Shown here: positions 17,027 through 25,008 of the stretch, piece after piece
Numbering within the stretch: position 1 is the first letter of the stretch
Layout of the letters: every line of letters begins with the position of its first letter
Source of the DNA: an uncultured Lachnospiraceae bacterium
GTDB lineage: Bacteria; Bacillota; Clostridia; Lachnospirales; Lachnospiraceae
Direction of reading: 5' to 3'
Assembly: GCA_947630025.1 (NCBI GenBank)
Contig: CANRFZ010000008.1
Location: 62,001-126,000, forward strand
DNA: 64,000 nucleotides
Translations under genes and position numbers: made by a program
The notes under the pieces: generated by a model
What the model saw: the letters and a program-made list of their open reading frames with translations, nothing else
Told to the model about the DNA's origin: nothing
Database searches by the model: none

Positions 17027-17128
17027 CTTTTGTCACCTTAGGCTTTATATGCAGAAGTATAGCATAAGATGACTGATTGCTCAACCTGTGCGGTGCCCGA
17101 AAAGTGCCGATTTTTGCGGAAAAATGGA

Positions 17129-18016
17129 CTACAGGTTTAAGTATGCGGCGATCCCTTGCGCGATCCCGGAGGCGATCTTTTCCTGATATTCGTCGCTGCA
17201 CAGTTTCTTCCGTTCCTCCTTGTTGGAAAGGAAGCCGGTTTCGATCAGGCAGGAGGGCATCCGGCTTCTGTTGACGACGCACAGTTCGTCGTCCGCCACC
17301 AGCTCCCTCTCGTTGGCGTCCGTGGCGCGGACAACCGCCTTTTCGATAAGCTGCGCCAGCTTTTGGCTGCTCTCCGTCAGGTCGTTTTCGCCGTACCATG
17401 TCTCGATGCCGGAGACGTCCGCCAGCTCGCAGGAGTTCTGATGGATGCTGACATAGACCGCCGCTTTCCTCTCGTTGGCGCTCTCTACCCGCTCCGCCTT
17501 GTCGATCCATTCGTCGCCCTCTCTGGTCAGAACAACCTGATAGCCCTGCTCCTGCAGAATGAGCGCCGTCCGCTGCGCGATCTTTAGGTTGATGTCCTTT
17601 TCCAAAACGCCGCCGCACACGCAGCCGCCGTCTCTGCCGCCGTGTCCGGGATCAAGGACGATCACGCCGCCCTCCGCGGCAGCCTCCTCTCCGGTGTCCT
17701 CCGCGTCGGTGTCTTCGTCTCCTGCATTCTCCGCGTCGGCATCTCCGTCTCCCGCATTCTCCGTATCGGTGTCTCCGTCTCCTGCATTCTCTGCATCGGC
17801 GTCTCCGTCTCCCACGCTCTCTGTTCCGGCGGTAACGTCCTGCGCTGCCTCCGCCTCCGCCGCCACGACCTGCGACGCTTTGGTCTGCACCGCCGCGGCC
17901 ATGCAGACAATGATAATGCAGATGACCGTCACAACCCATACTACCTTTTTCAGATACCCGCGGATTCTGTCTTTTTTCCTCTGCGCCTGATAATAATGAC
18001 TCGACTCTGCGTACAT
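17129..18016 (-). CDS. N-acetylmuramoyl-L-alanine amidase (Amidase_3)
   Basis: The zinc amidase cleaves the bond between muramic acid and the stem peptide. The 295-residue protein has a cytoplasmic basic N-terminus, one membrane segment (about 24-42), an acidic repeat linker (69-108) and an Amidase_3 domain. Visible zinc-site and catalytic elements are VLDPGHGGRDGG (His125), VSIHQNS and the late CLIETGFLSN with Glu. The single anchor suggests it stays at the membrane, facing the wall. Start is ATG 18016 behind GAGAGGGG. The linker is an unusual 10-residue tandem repeat. Confidence 0.93.
   Translation of the reverse strand: MYAESSHYYQAQRKKDRIRGYLKKVVWVVTVICIIIVCMAAAVQTKASQVVAAEAEAAQDVTAGTESVGDGDADAENAGDGDTDTENAGDGDADAENAGDEDTDAEDTGEEAAAEGGVIVLDPGHGGRDGGCVCGGVLEKDINLKIAQRTALILQEQGYQVVLTREGDEWIDKAERVESANERKAAVYVSIHQNSCELADVSGIETWYGENDLTESSQKLAQLIEKAVVRATDANERELVADDELCVVNRSRMPSCLIETGFLSNKEERKKLCSDEYQEKIASGIAQGIAAYLNL
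17693..17812 (-). repeat. 30-bp tandem repeat in the amidase linker
   Basis: Four 10-codon units of the form GDGDADAENA encode an acidic spacer between membrane anchor and catalytic domain. The copies are nearly identical in DNA, so the number is likely to vary between strains. Confidence 0.85.
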
Positions 18017-18060
18017 AAAAATGATGCCCCTCTCTTTGGTATGCCATAAGCATAGCGGAG

Positions 18061-18126
18061 AGGTGCATCATATTTTCATCATTTTTGCATCATAATCTCA
18101 TCAAATTTGCATCATTTTTGCATCAT
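18061..18126 (-). promoter_or_regulatory. Six-unit 11-bp phased direct-repeat array upstream of the amidase
   Basis: Read toward the amidase, the array is six consecutive 11-mers: ATGATGCAAAA, ATGATGCAAAT, TTGATGAGATT, ATGATGCAAAA, ATGATGAAAAT and ATGATGCACCT. It begins inside the stop codon region of the preceding gene and ends 45 bp before the amidase ATG. A possible -10 (TATGCT) follows. The period is close to one DNA turn, so bound proteins would line up on one face. Confidence 0.6.
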
Positions 18127-18947
18127 CTGGAGATTTTTAAAAAGAGCTCGCCGATCCCTTCATAGAACCCCACCGTCACGATCGTCCGATCGCCGTTCTC
18201 GTTGGTAAAAACGTACTTCTGATAGCAGGGCGTCGTCTCTAACAGCGGGTTCTCGCTCTCGTAGTCTTCCGGCGTGGACAGTCCCATATAATCTGCCCAC
18301 TGCCGCACCAGACGATCCGCGTCGATCTCCTCCCACTTCATCTGGGAGCGCACATAGAACTCGTAGATTCTGCCGTCGTCCGCATCGATATAGGCGTCGA
18401 TCAGGCGGTTCTCCTTGTCGGTATTCCTCGGCGTTCCGATCAGGCTCAGTTTCCAGACCGCCACATTGTTGCGCGGTTCCGGCACGTCGATGGCGGAGTA
18501 GAGCGCGGCGTCATAAGCGCCCGCCTGCACGTCCCGGATCTCCTCCGGCAGAATCCCCAGCTCCTTGAGCCGCGCCAGTCCGTCGTTTGCGGCCTCGTAG
18601 ATCTCCTCGCCGGTGATCTCGCTGTCCGAGGGATCGTTGCGGTTGGCGATGAAAGCATAACTCCCCGCCAGCTCCTGATAGGCGGCGTCCGGCTCTCTGG
18701 TCAGCGCGCTCTGCTCGGTGCCGGGCGCATCCTGCGAATCAAGGCACCGGGACAGAATATACAGCTTGTCGTCCGGCGACAACTGATAGCGGTAGCCGGA
18801 GCCCTCCGTCTCCTCCGTAGCCACATTGACGGTATCGAACATATCCCGGTCGCGATACTTGGCCATCGCCTCCGGCCCCCAGACCGATAGCGCCACCACG
18901 ACCACGGTCAGCGCCACAAGCGCCAGATTAAGAATGTGTTTCTTCAT
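18123..18947 (-). CDS. Membrane-anchored protein of a two-component operon, function unknown
   Basis: The 274-residue protein starts MKKHILNLALVALTVVVVA, a signal-anchor helix, and the rest is predicted to be extracytoplasmic. The acidic body contains LSPDDKLYILSRCL and ends with QKYVFTNENGDRTIVTVGFYEG, a beta-rich region. I do not recognise the family. Start ATG 18947 is preferred over upstream starts because SD-like GGAGG precedes it; this gives a 20-bp overlap with the histidine kinase stop. It is the fourth gene of an operon (secreted protein, response regulator, kinase, this) and could modulate the kinase, as YycH/YycI-type partners do; that is inference. Confidence 0.65.
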   Translation of the reverse strand: MKKHILNLALVALTVVVVALSVWGPEAMAKYRDRDMFDTVNVATEETEGSGYRYQLSPDDKLYILSRCLDSQDAPGTEQSALTREPDAAYQELAGSYAFIANRNDPSDSEITGEEIYEAANDGLARLKELGILPEEIRDVQAGAYDAALYSAIDVPEPRNNVAVWKLSLIGTPRNTDKENRLIDAYIDADDGRIYEFYVRSQMKWEEIDADRLVRQWADYMGLSTPEDYESENPLLETTPCYQKYVFTNENGDRTIVTVGFYEGIGELFLKISR

Positions 18948-20358
18948 CTTCCGCCTCCCTGCCTGCATCCGCCAGCACAAATCCCGCTCTCGTGCCCTCG
19001 CCGGGCGTACTGTCTATCTCCAACTCGGTGTGGTGCAGCGCCAGAATCTCCGTGCAGAGCGCCAAGCCCAGCCCCGCTCCGTTGCGGCTGCGGGATCTGG
19101 ACTTGTCCACCATATAGAAAGCCTGCGTGATCTTGGACAACTCCTGCGCGGGGATGCCGATGCCGTGATCCTCCACCTGGAAACGGTAGCCGCCCGGCAC
19201 GCGCCGCCCCGTCACTTCGATCCTGCCGCCGTTCTCCGACGCTTTGCAGGCATTGTCGATCAGATTCGCCAGCACGGTCTGGATCAGACCGGCATCCGCG
19301 GACACAACCGCCCTGTCATAGTCGAATACGAGCTCCATGCCCTCCTGCGTGGAAAACAGGCTGCGCACATAGGCAAACAGGACTTCCGCCGGCGTCTCCT
19401 GTATCTTCGCGCCCTCCTTCCTGGTCACGATGATGTCGAGAAGCCGCAGCGACATCGTTTCCAGCCGCTTGCCCTCCGTGTAGATATAGTTGGCGGACAG
19501 GATGCTCTGCTCCTCATCCAGCCTGCGGGAGCGCAGCATATCCGCGTAGCCGATGATCGACGTCAGCGGCGTCTTCAGCTCATGCGCAAAAGCGCCGACG
19601 AAGTCCTCCCGCGCCTGCACCTCATGTTCCAGACTCTCGATATTTTGCTCCAGCGTCTCCGCCATACGGTTGTAGTCCTGCGTCAGACTGCCCAGCTCGT
19701 CATCGCTGACCTGACGCGCCCGATACCCATAGTCTCCCGCGGCGATCCGCTTCGTCGCGTGCACCAAGAGCCTGATCGGTTTGGTCAGCCGGGAAGATAT
19801 GATATACATGATGATAATGTCCAGCAATAACATCAGGGCCGTCAGCCGCCTGTAAACGGCGAAGCCCGTCTCCCGCTCCTCAAACACCTGCGATACATCC
19901 CGAAGCGTCTCCAGATACAACACCCGCCCCAGCGCGTTGATGGTGCTGCCGGTGTGTATGTAGTATCTGCCGTTTAAGCTGATCACGCAGTAGGAATACT
20001 GATCCTCCCCGGACAGTTCCAGCAGGGTGTCGTCCGCGTCAAAGCCGTCGCCCGCATAAAGCGTCTGCCGGTACTCGTCGGAAATGCGCAATAGCCGCCT
20101 GCCGCCCTGCCCGCCGGATTCGAGGTTTGCGGCGATCTGCTCCACGGAGCTGTTCTGCAGAATATCGTACTTGACCGGCACATTCAGCGCCGCCGTCTCG
20201 AAGGCGAACCGCAGTATGTTGTTTTCATCCATCGCCTGCCCCGCCTCACGCTCCAGAGACGTCTGAAATACATGACTGACAAAAAAGTAACCGCTGAAGC
20301 CGAGCGTCAGGGCGATGATGATCGTCGTCCACAACAAAAGTTTCTGTGAAAACTTCAT
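18928..20358 (-). CDS. Membrane sensor histidine kinase
   Basis: The 476-residue kinase has TM1 at about 7-28, an extracytoplasmic sensor of roughly 130 residues, TM2 near 175-193 and a HAMP segment (TKPIRLLVHATKRIAAGD). A HisKA box AHELKTPLTSIIGYADML carries the phospho-His, and a HATPase_c domain follows (NLIDNACKASE, VEDHGIGIP, GAGLGLALC). It would autophosphorylate and pass phosphate to the regulator encoded 10 bp upstream. Signal unknown. Its 3' end overlaps the next gene, so the operon is translationally tight. Confidence 0.93.
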   Translation of the reverse strand: MKFSQKLLLWTTIIIALTLGFSGYFFVSHVFQTSLEREAGQAMDENNILRFAFETAALNVPVKYDILQNSSVEQIAANLESGGQGGRRLLRISDEYRQTLYAGDGFDADDTLLELSGEDQYSYCVISLNGRYYIHTGSTINALGRVLYLETLRDVSQVFEERETGFAVYRRLTALMLLLDIIIMYIISSRLTKPIRLLVHATKRIAAGDYGYRARQVSDDELGSLTQDYNRMAETLEQNIESLEHEVQAREDFVGAFAHELKTPLTSIIGYADMLRSRRLDEEQSILSANYIYTEGKRLETMSLRLLDIIVTRKEGAKIQETPAEVLFAYVRSLFSTQEGMELVFDYDRAVVSADAGLIQTVLANLIDNACKASENGGRIEVTGRRVPGGYRFQVEDHGIGIPAQELSKITQAFYMVDKSRSRSRNGAGLGLALCTEILALHHTELEIDSTPGEGTRAGFVLADAGREAEDEETHS

Positions 20359-20368
20359 GATGGCTCTC

Positions 20369-21022
20369 CTATATCTCCAGTCTGTAGCCTACCTTATACA
20401 CCGCCACCAGATTTTTCTCCCAGCCCAGCTTCTTTCTGAGCCGCTGCACGTGCAGATCCAGCGTCCTGCTGTTGGCGTAATACTCGTCGTCCCAGACCTT
20501 TTCATAAAGGTTCTCCCGGAACAGGGCGATATTCCTGTTCTCCGCAAAGAGCAGCAGAAGGTCGAACTCCTTGCTCGTAAGCGGCACCGGCTGCCCGGCG
20601 CGCATCACCCGTCTGGCCTCCCGGTCGATCACCACGTCGCCGACGGCCAGCTCCCTGTCCGTCTTGTGATACCGCCGCAGCACCGCTTCCACCCTCGCCA
20701 GCAGCTCCGTCACGTCAAAAGGCTTCACGAGATAGTCGTCCGCGCCCAGCCTAAGCCCCTTGACGCGGTCCCTGACCTCATGCTTGGCGGAGATAAAGAT
20801 AACCGGAATCCCGCGCGGTTTGAGATATTCGATCACGTCATACCCGTCCGCGCCGGGCAGCATGATGTCCAACAGTACCAAGTCAAAGGACTGCCGCTCC
20901 ACCTCGTCTATCGCCGCCAGTCCGTCCGCCGCGGCCACGCAGCAGTACCCCGCCGCCGACAGATTCATGTCGATTAAGTCCCGTATCGGTTTTTCATCGT
21001 CTACGATCAGTATTTTAATCAT
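20369..21022 (-). CDS. OmpR-family response regulator
   Basis: The 217-residue regulator has a receiver (IKILIVDDEKPIRDL, phospho-acceptor Asp in DLVLLDIMLPGADG, ISAKHEV, then LVKPFDVTELLARV) and a winged-helix C-terminus (LTSKEFDLLLLFAENRNIALFRENLYEKVW, then VHVQRLRKKLG-like recognition region LDLHVQRLRKKLG). The start at ATG 21022 overlaps the upstream stop by 4 bp (ATGA). It is paired with the kinase downstream. Confidence 0.95.
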   Translation of the reverse strand: MIKILIVDDEKPIRDLIDMNLSAAGYCCVAAADGLAAIDEVERQSFDLVLLDIMLPGADGYDVIEYLKPRGIPVIFISAKHEVRDRVKGLRLGADDYLVKPFDVTELLARVEAVLRRYHKTDRELAVGDVVIDREARRVMRAGQPVPLTSKEFDLLLLFAENRNIALFRENLYEKVWDDEYYANSRTLDLHVQRLRKKLGWEKNLVAVYKVGYRLEI

Positions 21023-22167
21023 GTCTCCGGACTCCATCCCCAATAAGCTCTCGCCTTTTCCACCAGACCGGCTACGGTATCGTCGTTCCCGCATACCACC
21101 CGGCGTTTCACTTCCGTATCCGTCTCAAACCCGCCGGTGCGCTGGTAGTAGATCTCATAGGAACTTGCCACCGCCATCTCGCTGACATCGGCGGAATTAC
21201 TGTATCTGCCCAGCACCAGCAGGTCTTTCATCCCGTCGCCGTCGATGTCCTTACAGGCGATGCCCCGGAGCGCGTACAGATTGTCGTAGTCGCCCATGGG
21301 CTGAAAACTCCACACGATATCGCCCTGCTCGTCGATCAGATAGATCATAAAAAAAGTAAACCTGCCGATGTCGTAAGTCACCGGCATGACTTCCAGACTC
21401 CCCAGCTTCTCAAACTGCCGGACGTAATCCTGCTCCTCGACGACTTTGGCGCCGTTCTGCAGAAGCTCCGTCTTGGTGGAGGCGGTGTAGAGAAACTTCG
21501 TGGAAAAGCCGTCCCGGACATAGGCGATGATACAGTCCGCGCTTTTGTTCATGCCGAACCGGTTGATCTCGTCGGAGATGCGGTAGTCCCGGTAGAAGCC
21601 GCCGTCCCCCTGAAAAAGCACGTCTCCCATCTGGTAGTCCCGGGCGGCGTAAGCGCCTGTCCGGTTCCGGCACTTGGCGATCAGGATGATGTCCAGCCTG
21701 CCGTCCCGATTTAAGTCCTGAAAGGCCACCGCCGACAGCGACCGGAACGGCTGCTCCATGCTGCCCGCGTACCACGTATTCACCGCCAGATAATCTGTCC
21801 TGTCCAATATCCTGCCGTCCGTCTGCACCCAGAACAACACCAGCCTGTGATACTGCGGCTCGACGGCGGGCACCAGCAGAACCGTGCCGAACACCTCCGT
21901 CTCGATGGGAAACATCTGCTCCTCGATCACTTCAAAGCCGTTGTCGTCGATCTCCCACTGCCAAGCTATGCCGTCGAGACGCTCTGTGTATTCCTCGTAG
22001 GCGGCCCTGACCTGCCTGTCGGCGGACGGATCGGCCTCCTGCGCCCTCTCCTCTGCGGCGAGGGCCGTCAGCGGCGCAGACATCCAAACGACGGTCATGA
22101 CGGCAGCCATGCCCGCGGCAAACCCTGTCCTTCGTCTTTTCCTTTGTTCCTTACGCGCTCCGTTCAT
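21019..22167 (-). CDS. Secreted protein with FG-GAP/VCBS-like repeats
   Basis: The 382-residue protein has a basic N-terminus and a signal peptide (GFAAGMAAVMTVVWMSAPLTA, then cleavage near ALA-AEE). The body holds two Ca2+-binding FG-GAP/VCBS-like turns, FQDLNRDGRLDIILI and DIDGDGMKDLLVLG, suggesting a partial beta-propeller outside the membrane. The start ATG 22167 follows AGGAAGAACG. It is first in the operon with the response regulator and kinase, so it may be part of the sensing apparatus. Function unknown. Confidence 0.7.
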   Translation of the reverse strand: MNGARKEQRKRRRTGFAAGMAAVMTVVWMSAPLTALAAEERAQEADPSADRQVRAAYEEYTERLDGIAWQWEIDDNGFEVIEEQMFPIETEVFGTVLLVPAVEPQYHRLVLFWVQTDGRILDRTDYLAVNTWYAGSMEQPFRSLSAVAFQDLNRDGRLDIILIAKCRNRTGAYAARDYQMGDVLFQGDGGFYRDYRISDEINRFGMNKSADCIIAYVRDGFSTKFLYTASTKTELLQNGAKVVEEQDYVRQFEKLGSLEVMPVTYDIGRFTFFMIYLIDEQGDIVWSFQPMGDYDNLYALRGIACKDIDGDGMKDLLVLGRYSNSADVSEMAVASSYEIYYQRTGGFETDTEVKRRVVCGNDDTVAGLVEKARAYWGWSPET

Positions 22168-22263
22168 CGTTCTTCCTATGTGCTCCGCTGCACGCCGTAC
22201 ATCAATTACTACTGACACTATAACAAAGTATGACTCATTTGACAAGCGAGCCGCCTGCACGCA

Positions 22264-22302
22264 AAAAATCCCAGCATAAGATGCGCCGCATCTTACGTTG
22301 GG
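22264..22302 (-). terminator. Terminator of the RelE/Phd-type operon
   Basis: Read on the minus strand, CCCAAC...TAAGATGC pairs with GCATCTTA...GCTGGG around a 3-nt loop, followed by TTTTTT. The surrounding 22168-22336 gap holds nothing else recognised. Confidence 0.7.
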
Positions 22303-22336
22303 AGACAAAAGACTGCATTATAAAAAAGACTGCATT

Positions 22337-22642
22337 TCAGGAAAAAAGTTTCGGATATTCTTTTTTGCCGTCGGCGATATGATACACATACCTCGTACCG
22401 CCCGCGTCCCGGCAGATCGCGATATAGCCGCCGCAGACGGCCATTCGATACCCCTGCCTGTTCAGCCACTCGTCCGGCGTCAGGGAGACGGCGTCGCAGG
22501 ACAGGCACAGACGCTCCAGCGCACCCAGTATGCGATCTACGGCCCGCAGCGCCGCGGCTGCGCCGTACTGCACCGAACAGATATCCTCGATCCGTTTCAG
22601 ATCTTCCCACGCGGCGGGGAGAATCGCTGCCCTACATACCAT
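22337..22642 (-). CDS. RelE/ParE-family toxin
   Basis: The 101-residue basic protein has the RelE/ParE fold pattern: an N-terminal LPAAWEDLKRIEDI helix region, ALERLCLSCDAVSL, then the beta-strand run YRMAVCGGYIAICRD and RYVYHIADGKKEYPKLF. RelE-type toxins cleave mRNA on the ribosome; ParE-type inhibit gyrase. The sequence alone does not say which. It overlaps the antitoxin gene by 11 bp. Confidence 0.8.
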   Translation of the reverse strand: MVCRAAILPAAWEDLKRIEDICSVQYGAAAALRAVDRILGALERLCLSCDAVSLTPDEWLNRQGYRMAVCGGYIAICRDAGGTRYVYHIADGKKEYPKLFS

Positions 22643-22898
22643 GCGCCCGCTCCTTCAGCCGTTCCCTCGCCCCGGAGATCTCCAGCGTCTCCGCGCCGTC
22701 CGTCCGCTCCTGCTCGGCCTGCAGGACTCTGGCGCGCAGATTCAGGATCTGCTCCCGCTTTTCAAACGCGCCGATGTCCATCAGCACTAGGTCGCCTTCA
22801 CCGTTTTTGGTAATATAGATAGGCTCCTTCGTCTCTTTTGCCAGACTGGATACGGCGGCATAATCGTTCCGCAAAGAAGCCGACGCTTTGATAATCAT
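22632..22898 (-). CDS. Phd/YefM-type antitoxin
   Basis: The 88-residue protein starts MIIKASASLRNDYAAVSSLA and continues with KEPIYITKNGEGDLVLMDIGAFEKRE, the Phd/YefM DNA-binding fold. The rest is the helical toxin-neutralising tail. It lies upstream of and overlaps the toxin gene, the normal order for this family. It should repress its own promoter. Confidence 0.85.
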   Translation of the reverse strand: MIIKASASLRNDYAAVSSLAKETKEPIYITKNGEGDLVLMDIGAFEKREQILNLRARVLQAEQERTDGAETLEISGARERLKERAHGM

Positions 22899-23075
22899 AA
22901 AAACCTCTTTTTCTAAACATCTTTGTTATGAGAGCCTGCGCTTATAATATCATATTCTCCCCCTTTTTACAACTTATAGTTTTTGTTTTATGTATTTTTC
23001 ATTAACTATCAGTTAGTTATCTTATCAAAGGTATGCGTTTAAAATATAAATGTCATTGTTAATAGGTGAGCGACT

Positions 23076-23405
23076 ATGAATAGAAGAACATTGGGAAAAC
23101 GTATCCGCGAAGAACGGCTGCGGATTGGGCTGACACAGGAGCAGCTTGCGGAATGTGTGGATGTGTCCACGACTTATATCGGATTCATCGAACGCGGCGA
23201 GCGCTCCGTCACGCTGGAAAAGCTGGTTCTGCTGGCGCAGTGTTTCCGCGTGTCGGTTGACTCCCTGCTATGCGATCCCGGATCGGACGAGACGGCGGAG
23301 GAGCCGGACCAGCGGCTGCTGGCCCTGTGGCAGTCCGCCTCTCCCGAAGAAAAGCGGCTGATCTGCTCCATCTGCGATACCGTAATCAACAAAAGATACC
23401 GATAA
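23076..23405 (+). CDS. XRE-family HTH regulator
   Basis: The 109-residue protein has an N-terminal HTH_3 (LGKRIREERLRIGLTQEQLA, then VSTTYIGFIERGERSVTLEKL) and a short C-terminal helix that ends NKRYR. The start ATG 23076 has AGGTGAG upstream. The A+T-rich promoter region includes the dyad TAACT-ATC-AGTTA (23003-23015), a candidate operator. It is transcribed divergently from the toxin-antitoxin pair. Targets are unknown. Confidence 0.87.
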   Translation: MNRRTLGKRIREERLRIGLTQEQLAECVDVSTTYIGFIERGERSVTLEKLVLLAQCFRVSVDSLLCDPGSDETAEEPDQRLLALWQSASPEEKRLICSICDTVINKRYR

Positions 23406-23455
23406 GCGCCGGAAACCCTGATGGACAAAAAAGCCCGTCTTTATCCTTTCCACAT

Positions 23456-24907
23456 TTAAACATTGATCTCCGCCTTCACGCCCAGCAGCTCTCTGTTACG
23501 CTCCAGAATAGGCGTGACCACTTCCTGCAGGAACTGATCTACCTGCAGCGGCGCCCGACCCACATATCTGGCGGGCTCCATCGTCTCCTGCAGCTTCTCC
23601 GGCGTCATATGGAACGCCTCGTCCTGCGCGATCAGCTCCAGCAGATTGTTCTCCCTGCCCTCGCGCTTCACATTGGCGCCCGCCTGCATGGACAGCTCGC
23701 GGATCTTCTCGTGCAGTTCCTGACGGTTGCCGCCCAGCTTGACCGCATCCATCATAATATTTTCCGTCGCCATAAAGGGCAGTTCGCTCATCAGCCGTTT
23801 GGCAATCACCTTGTCGTACACCACCAGTCCGTCCACCACGTTCAGGCACAGATCCAGTATGCCGTCCACTGCCAGGAAAGCCTCCGGGATGGACAGGCGT
23901 TTGTTGGCGGAGTCGTCCAGCGTTCTCTCGAACCACTGCGTCGCGGAAGTGACCGCCGGGTTCAGCGCGTCGATCATCACGTACCGGGCCAGCGACGCGA
24001 TGCGCTCGCTGCGCATCGGATTGCGCTTGTACGCCATCGCCGAGGAACCGATCTGGTTCTTTTCAAAAGGCTCCTCCACCTCTTTGAGATGCTGGAGCAG
24101 TCTGATGTCGTTGGACATCTTGTGGGCGGATGCGGCAATCCCCGCCAGCACGTTGCAGACTCTCGTGTCCACCTTGCGGGAATAGGTCTGTCCCGACACC
24201 GGATAGCACTGCGCGAAGCCCATCTTCTCGGCGATCATCGGATCGATCCTGTCGATCTTCTCCTGATCGCCGTCGAACAGTTCCAAAAAGGACGCCTGCG
24301 TACCCGTCGTTCCCTTGGAGCCCAGCAGCTTCATCGTGGAGAGCACGTAGTCCAGATCTTCCAGATCCATACAGAATTCCTGCGTCCACAGGGTAGCGCG
24401 CTTGCCTACCGTCGTGGGCTGCGCAGGCTGGAAATGCGTAAACGCCAGCGTCGGCAGATCGCGGTACGTGCGGGCAAAATCCGCCAGCTCCGCAATCACG
24501 TTGACCAGCTTCTTCTTCACCAGCTTCAGCGCTTCCGTCATAACGATGATGTCCGTGTTGTCGCCCACGTAGCAGGACGTGGCGCCCAGATGGATGATGC
24601 CCGCCGCCTTGGGGCACTGCTGCCCGTAGGCGTACACGTGGCTCATGACGTCGTGGCGCACTTCCTTTTCCCGCGCCCGGGCCACATCATAATTGATATC
24701 CTCCGCGTGGGCCTTCATCTCGTCGATCTGCTCCTGCGTGATGACGGGCCTGCCATCCTGACATAACCCCAGCTCCATTTCCGTCTCCGCCAGCGCAATC
24801 CACAGTTTCCTCCACGTCCTGAATTTCATGTCCTGCGAAAAGATATACTGCATCTCCCGGCTGGCATAACGTTCCGATAACGGACTTACATATCTGTCTG
24901 TACTCAT
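23456..24907 (-). CDS. purB: Adenylosuccinate lyase
   Basis: PurB catalyses two fumarate-releasing steps in purine synthesis (SAICAR to AICAR, adenylosuccinate to AMP). The 483-residue protein has the superfamily signature GSSAMAYKRNPMRSERI near residue 285, the HLGATSCYVGDN region, and TTGTQASFLELF. The start is taken at ATG 24907 because GGAGAGG precedes it; the frame stays open upstream through leader-repeat copy A5. It lies 98 bp after purF on the same strand, probably one purine operon. Confidence 0.96.
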   Translation of the reverse strand: MSTDRYVSPLSERYASREMQYIFSQDMKFRTWRKLWIALAETEMELGLCQDGRPVITQEQIDEMKAHAEDINYDVARAREKEVRHDVMSHVYAYGQQCPKAAGIIHLGATSCYVGDNTDIIVMTEALKLVKKKLVNVIAELADFARTYRDLPTLAFTHFQPAQPTTVGKRATLWTQEFCMDLEDLDYVLSTMKLLGSKGTTGTQASFLELFDGDQEKIDRIDPMIAEKMGFAQCYPVSGQTYSRKVDTRVCNVLAGIAASAHKMSNDIRLLQHLKEVEEPFEKNQIGSSAMAYKRNPMRSERIASLARYVMIDALNPAVTSATQWFERTLDDSANKRLSIPEAFLAVDGILDLCLNVVDGLVVYDKVIAKRLMSELPFMATENIMMDAVKLGGNRQELHEKIRELSMQAGANVKREGRENNLLELIAQDEAFHMTPEKLQETMEPARYVGRAPLQVDQFLQEVVTPILERNRELLGVKAEINV

Positions 24908-24920
24908 TTTCCTCTCCATT

Positions 24921-25008
24921 CTGAAGCGTTTCATGTAAGCGGCAGGAAGCGGTTCCCGCGGAAATTTCCTCCGCCTTGGGAAAATCTGTGACGCTCCGCA
25001 CAGATTTA
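24921..25008 (-). repeat. Leader-repeat family A, copy 5 (diverged) before purB
   Basis: It contains the characteristic hairpin AAATCTGTG-loop-CACAGATTT with loop CGGAGCGT on the minus strand. A different second hairpin follows (TTCC-GCG-GGAA within an AGGAA/TTCCT stem), and the copy ends AACGCTTCAGAATGGAG. Stem base pair T-A of the other copies is C-G here, a covariation. It spans the purF stop and ends at the purB ribosome site. Confidence 0.55.

Noticed and set aside
18061-18126. Could the 11-bp array be a CRISPR?
   Set aside because: The units are contiguous with no spacers and are far too short, and no cas genes are present.
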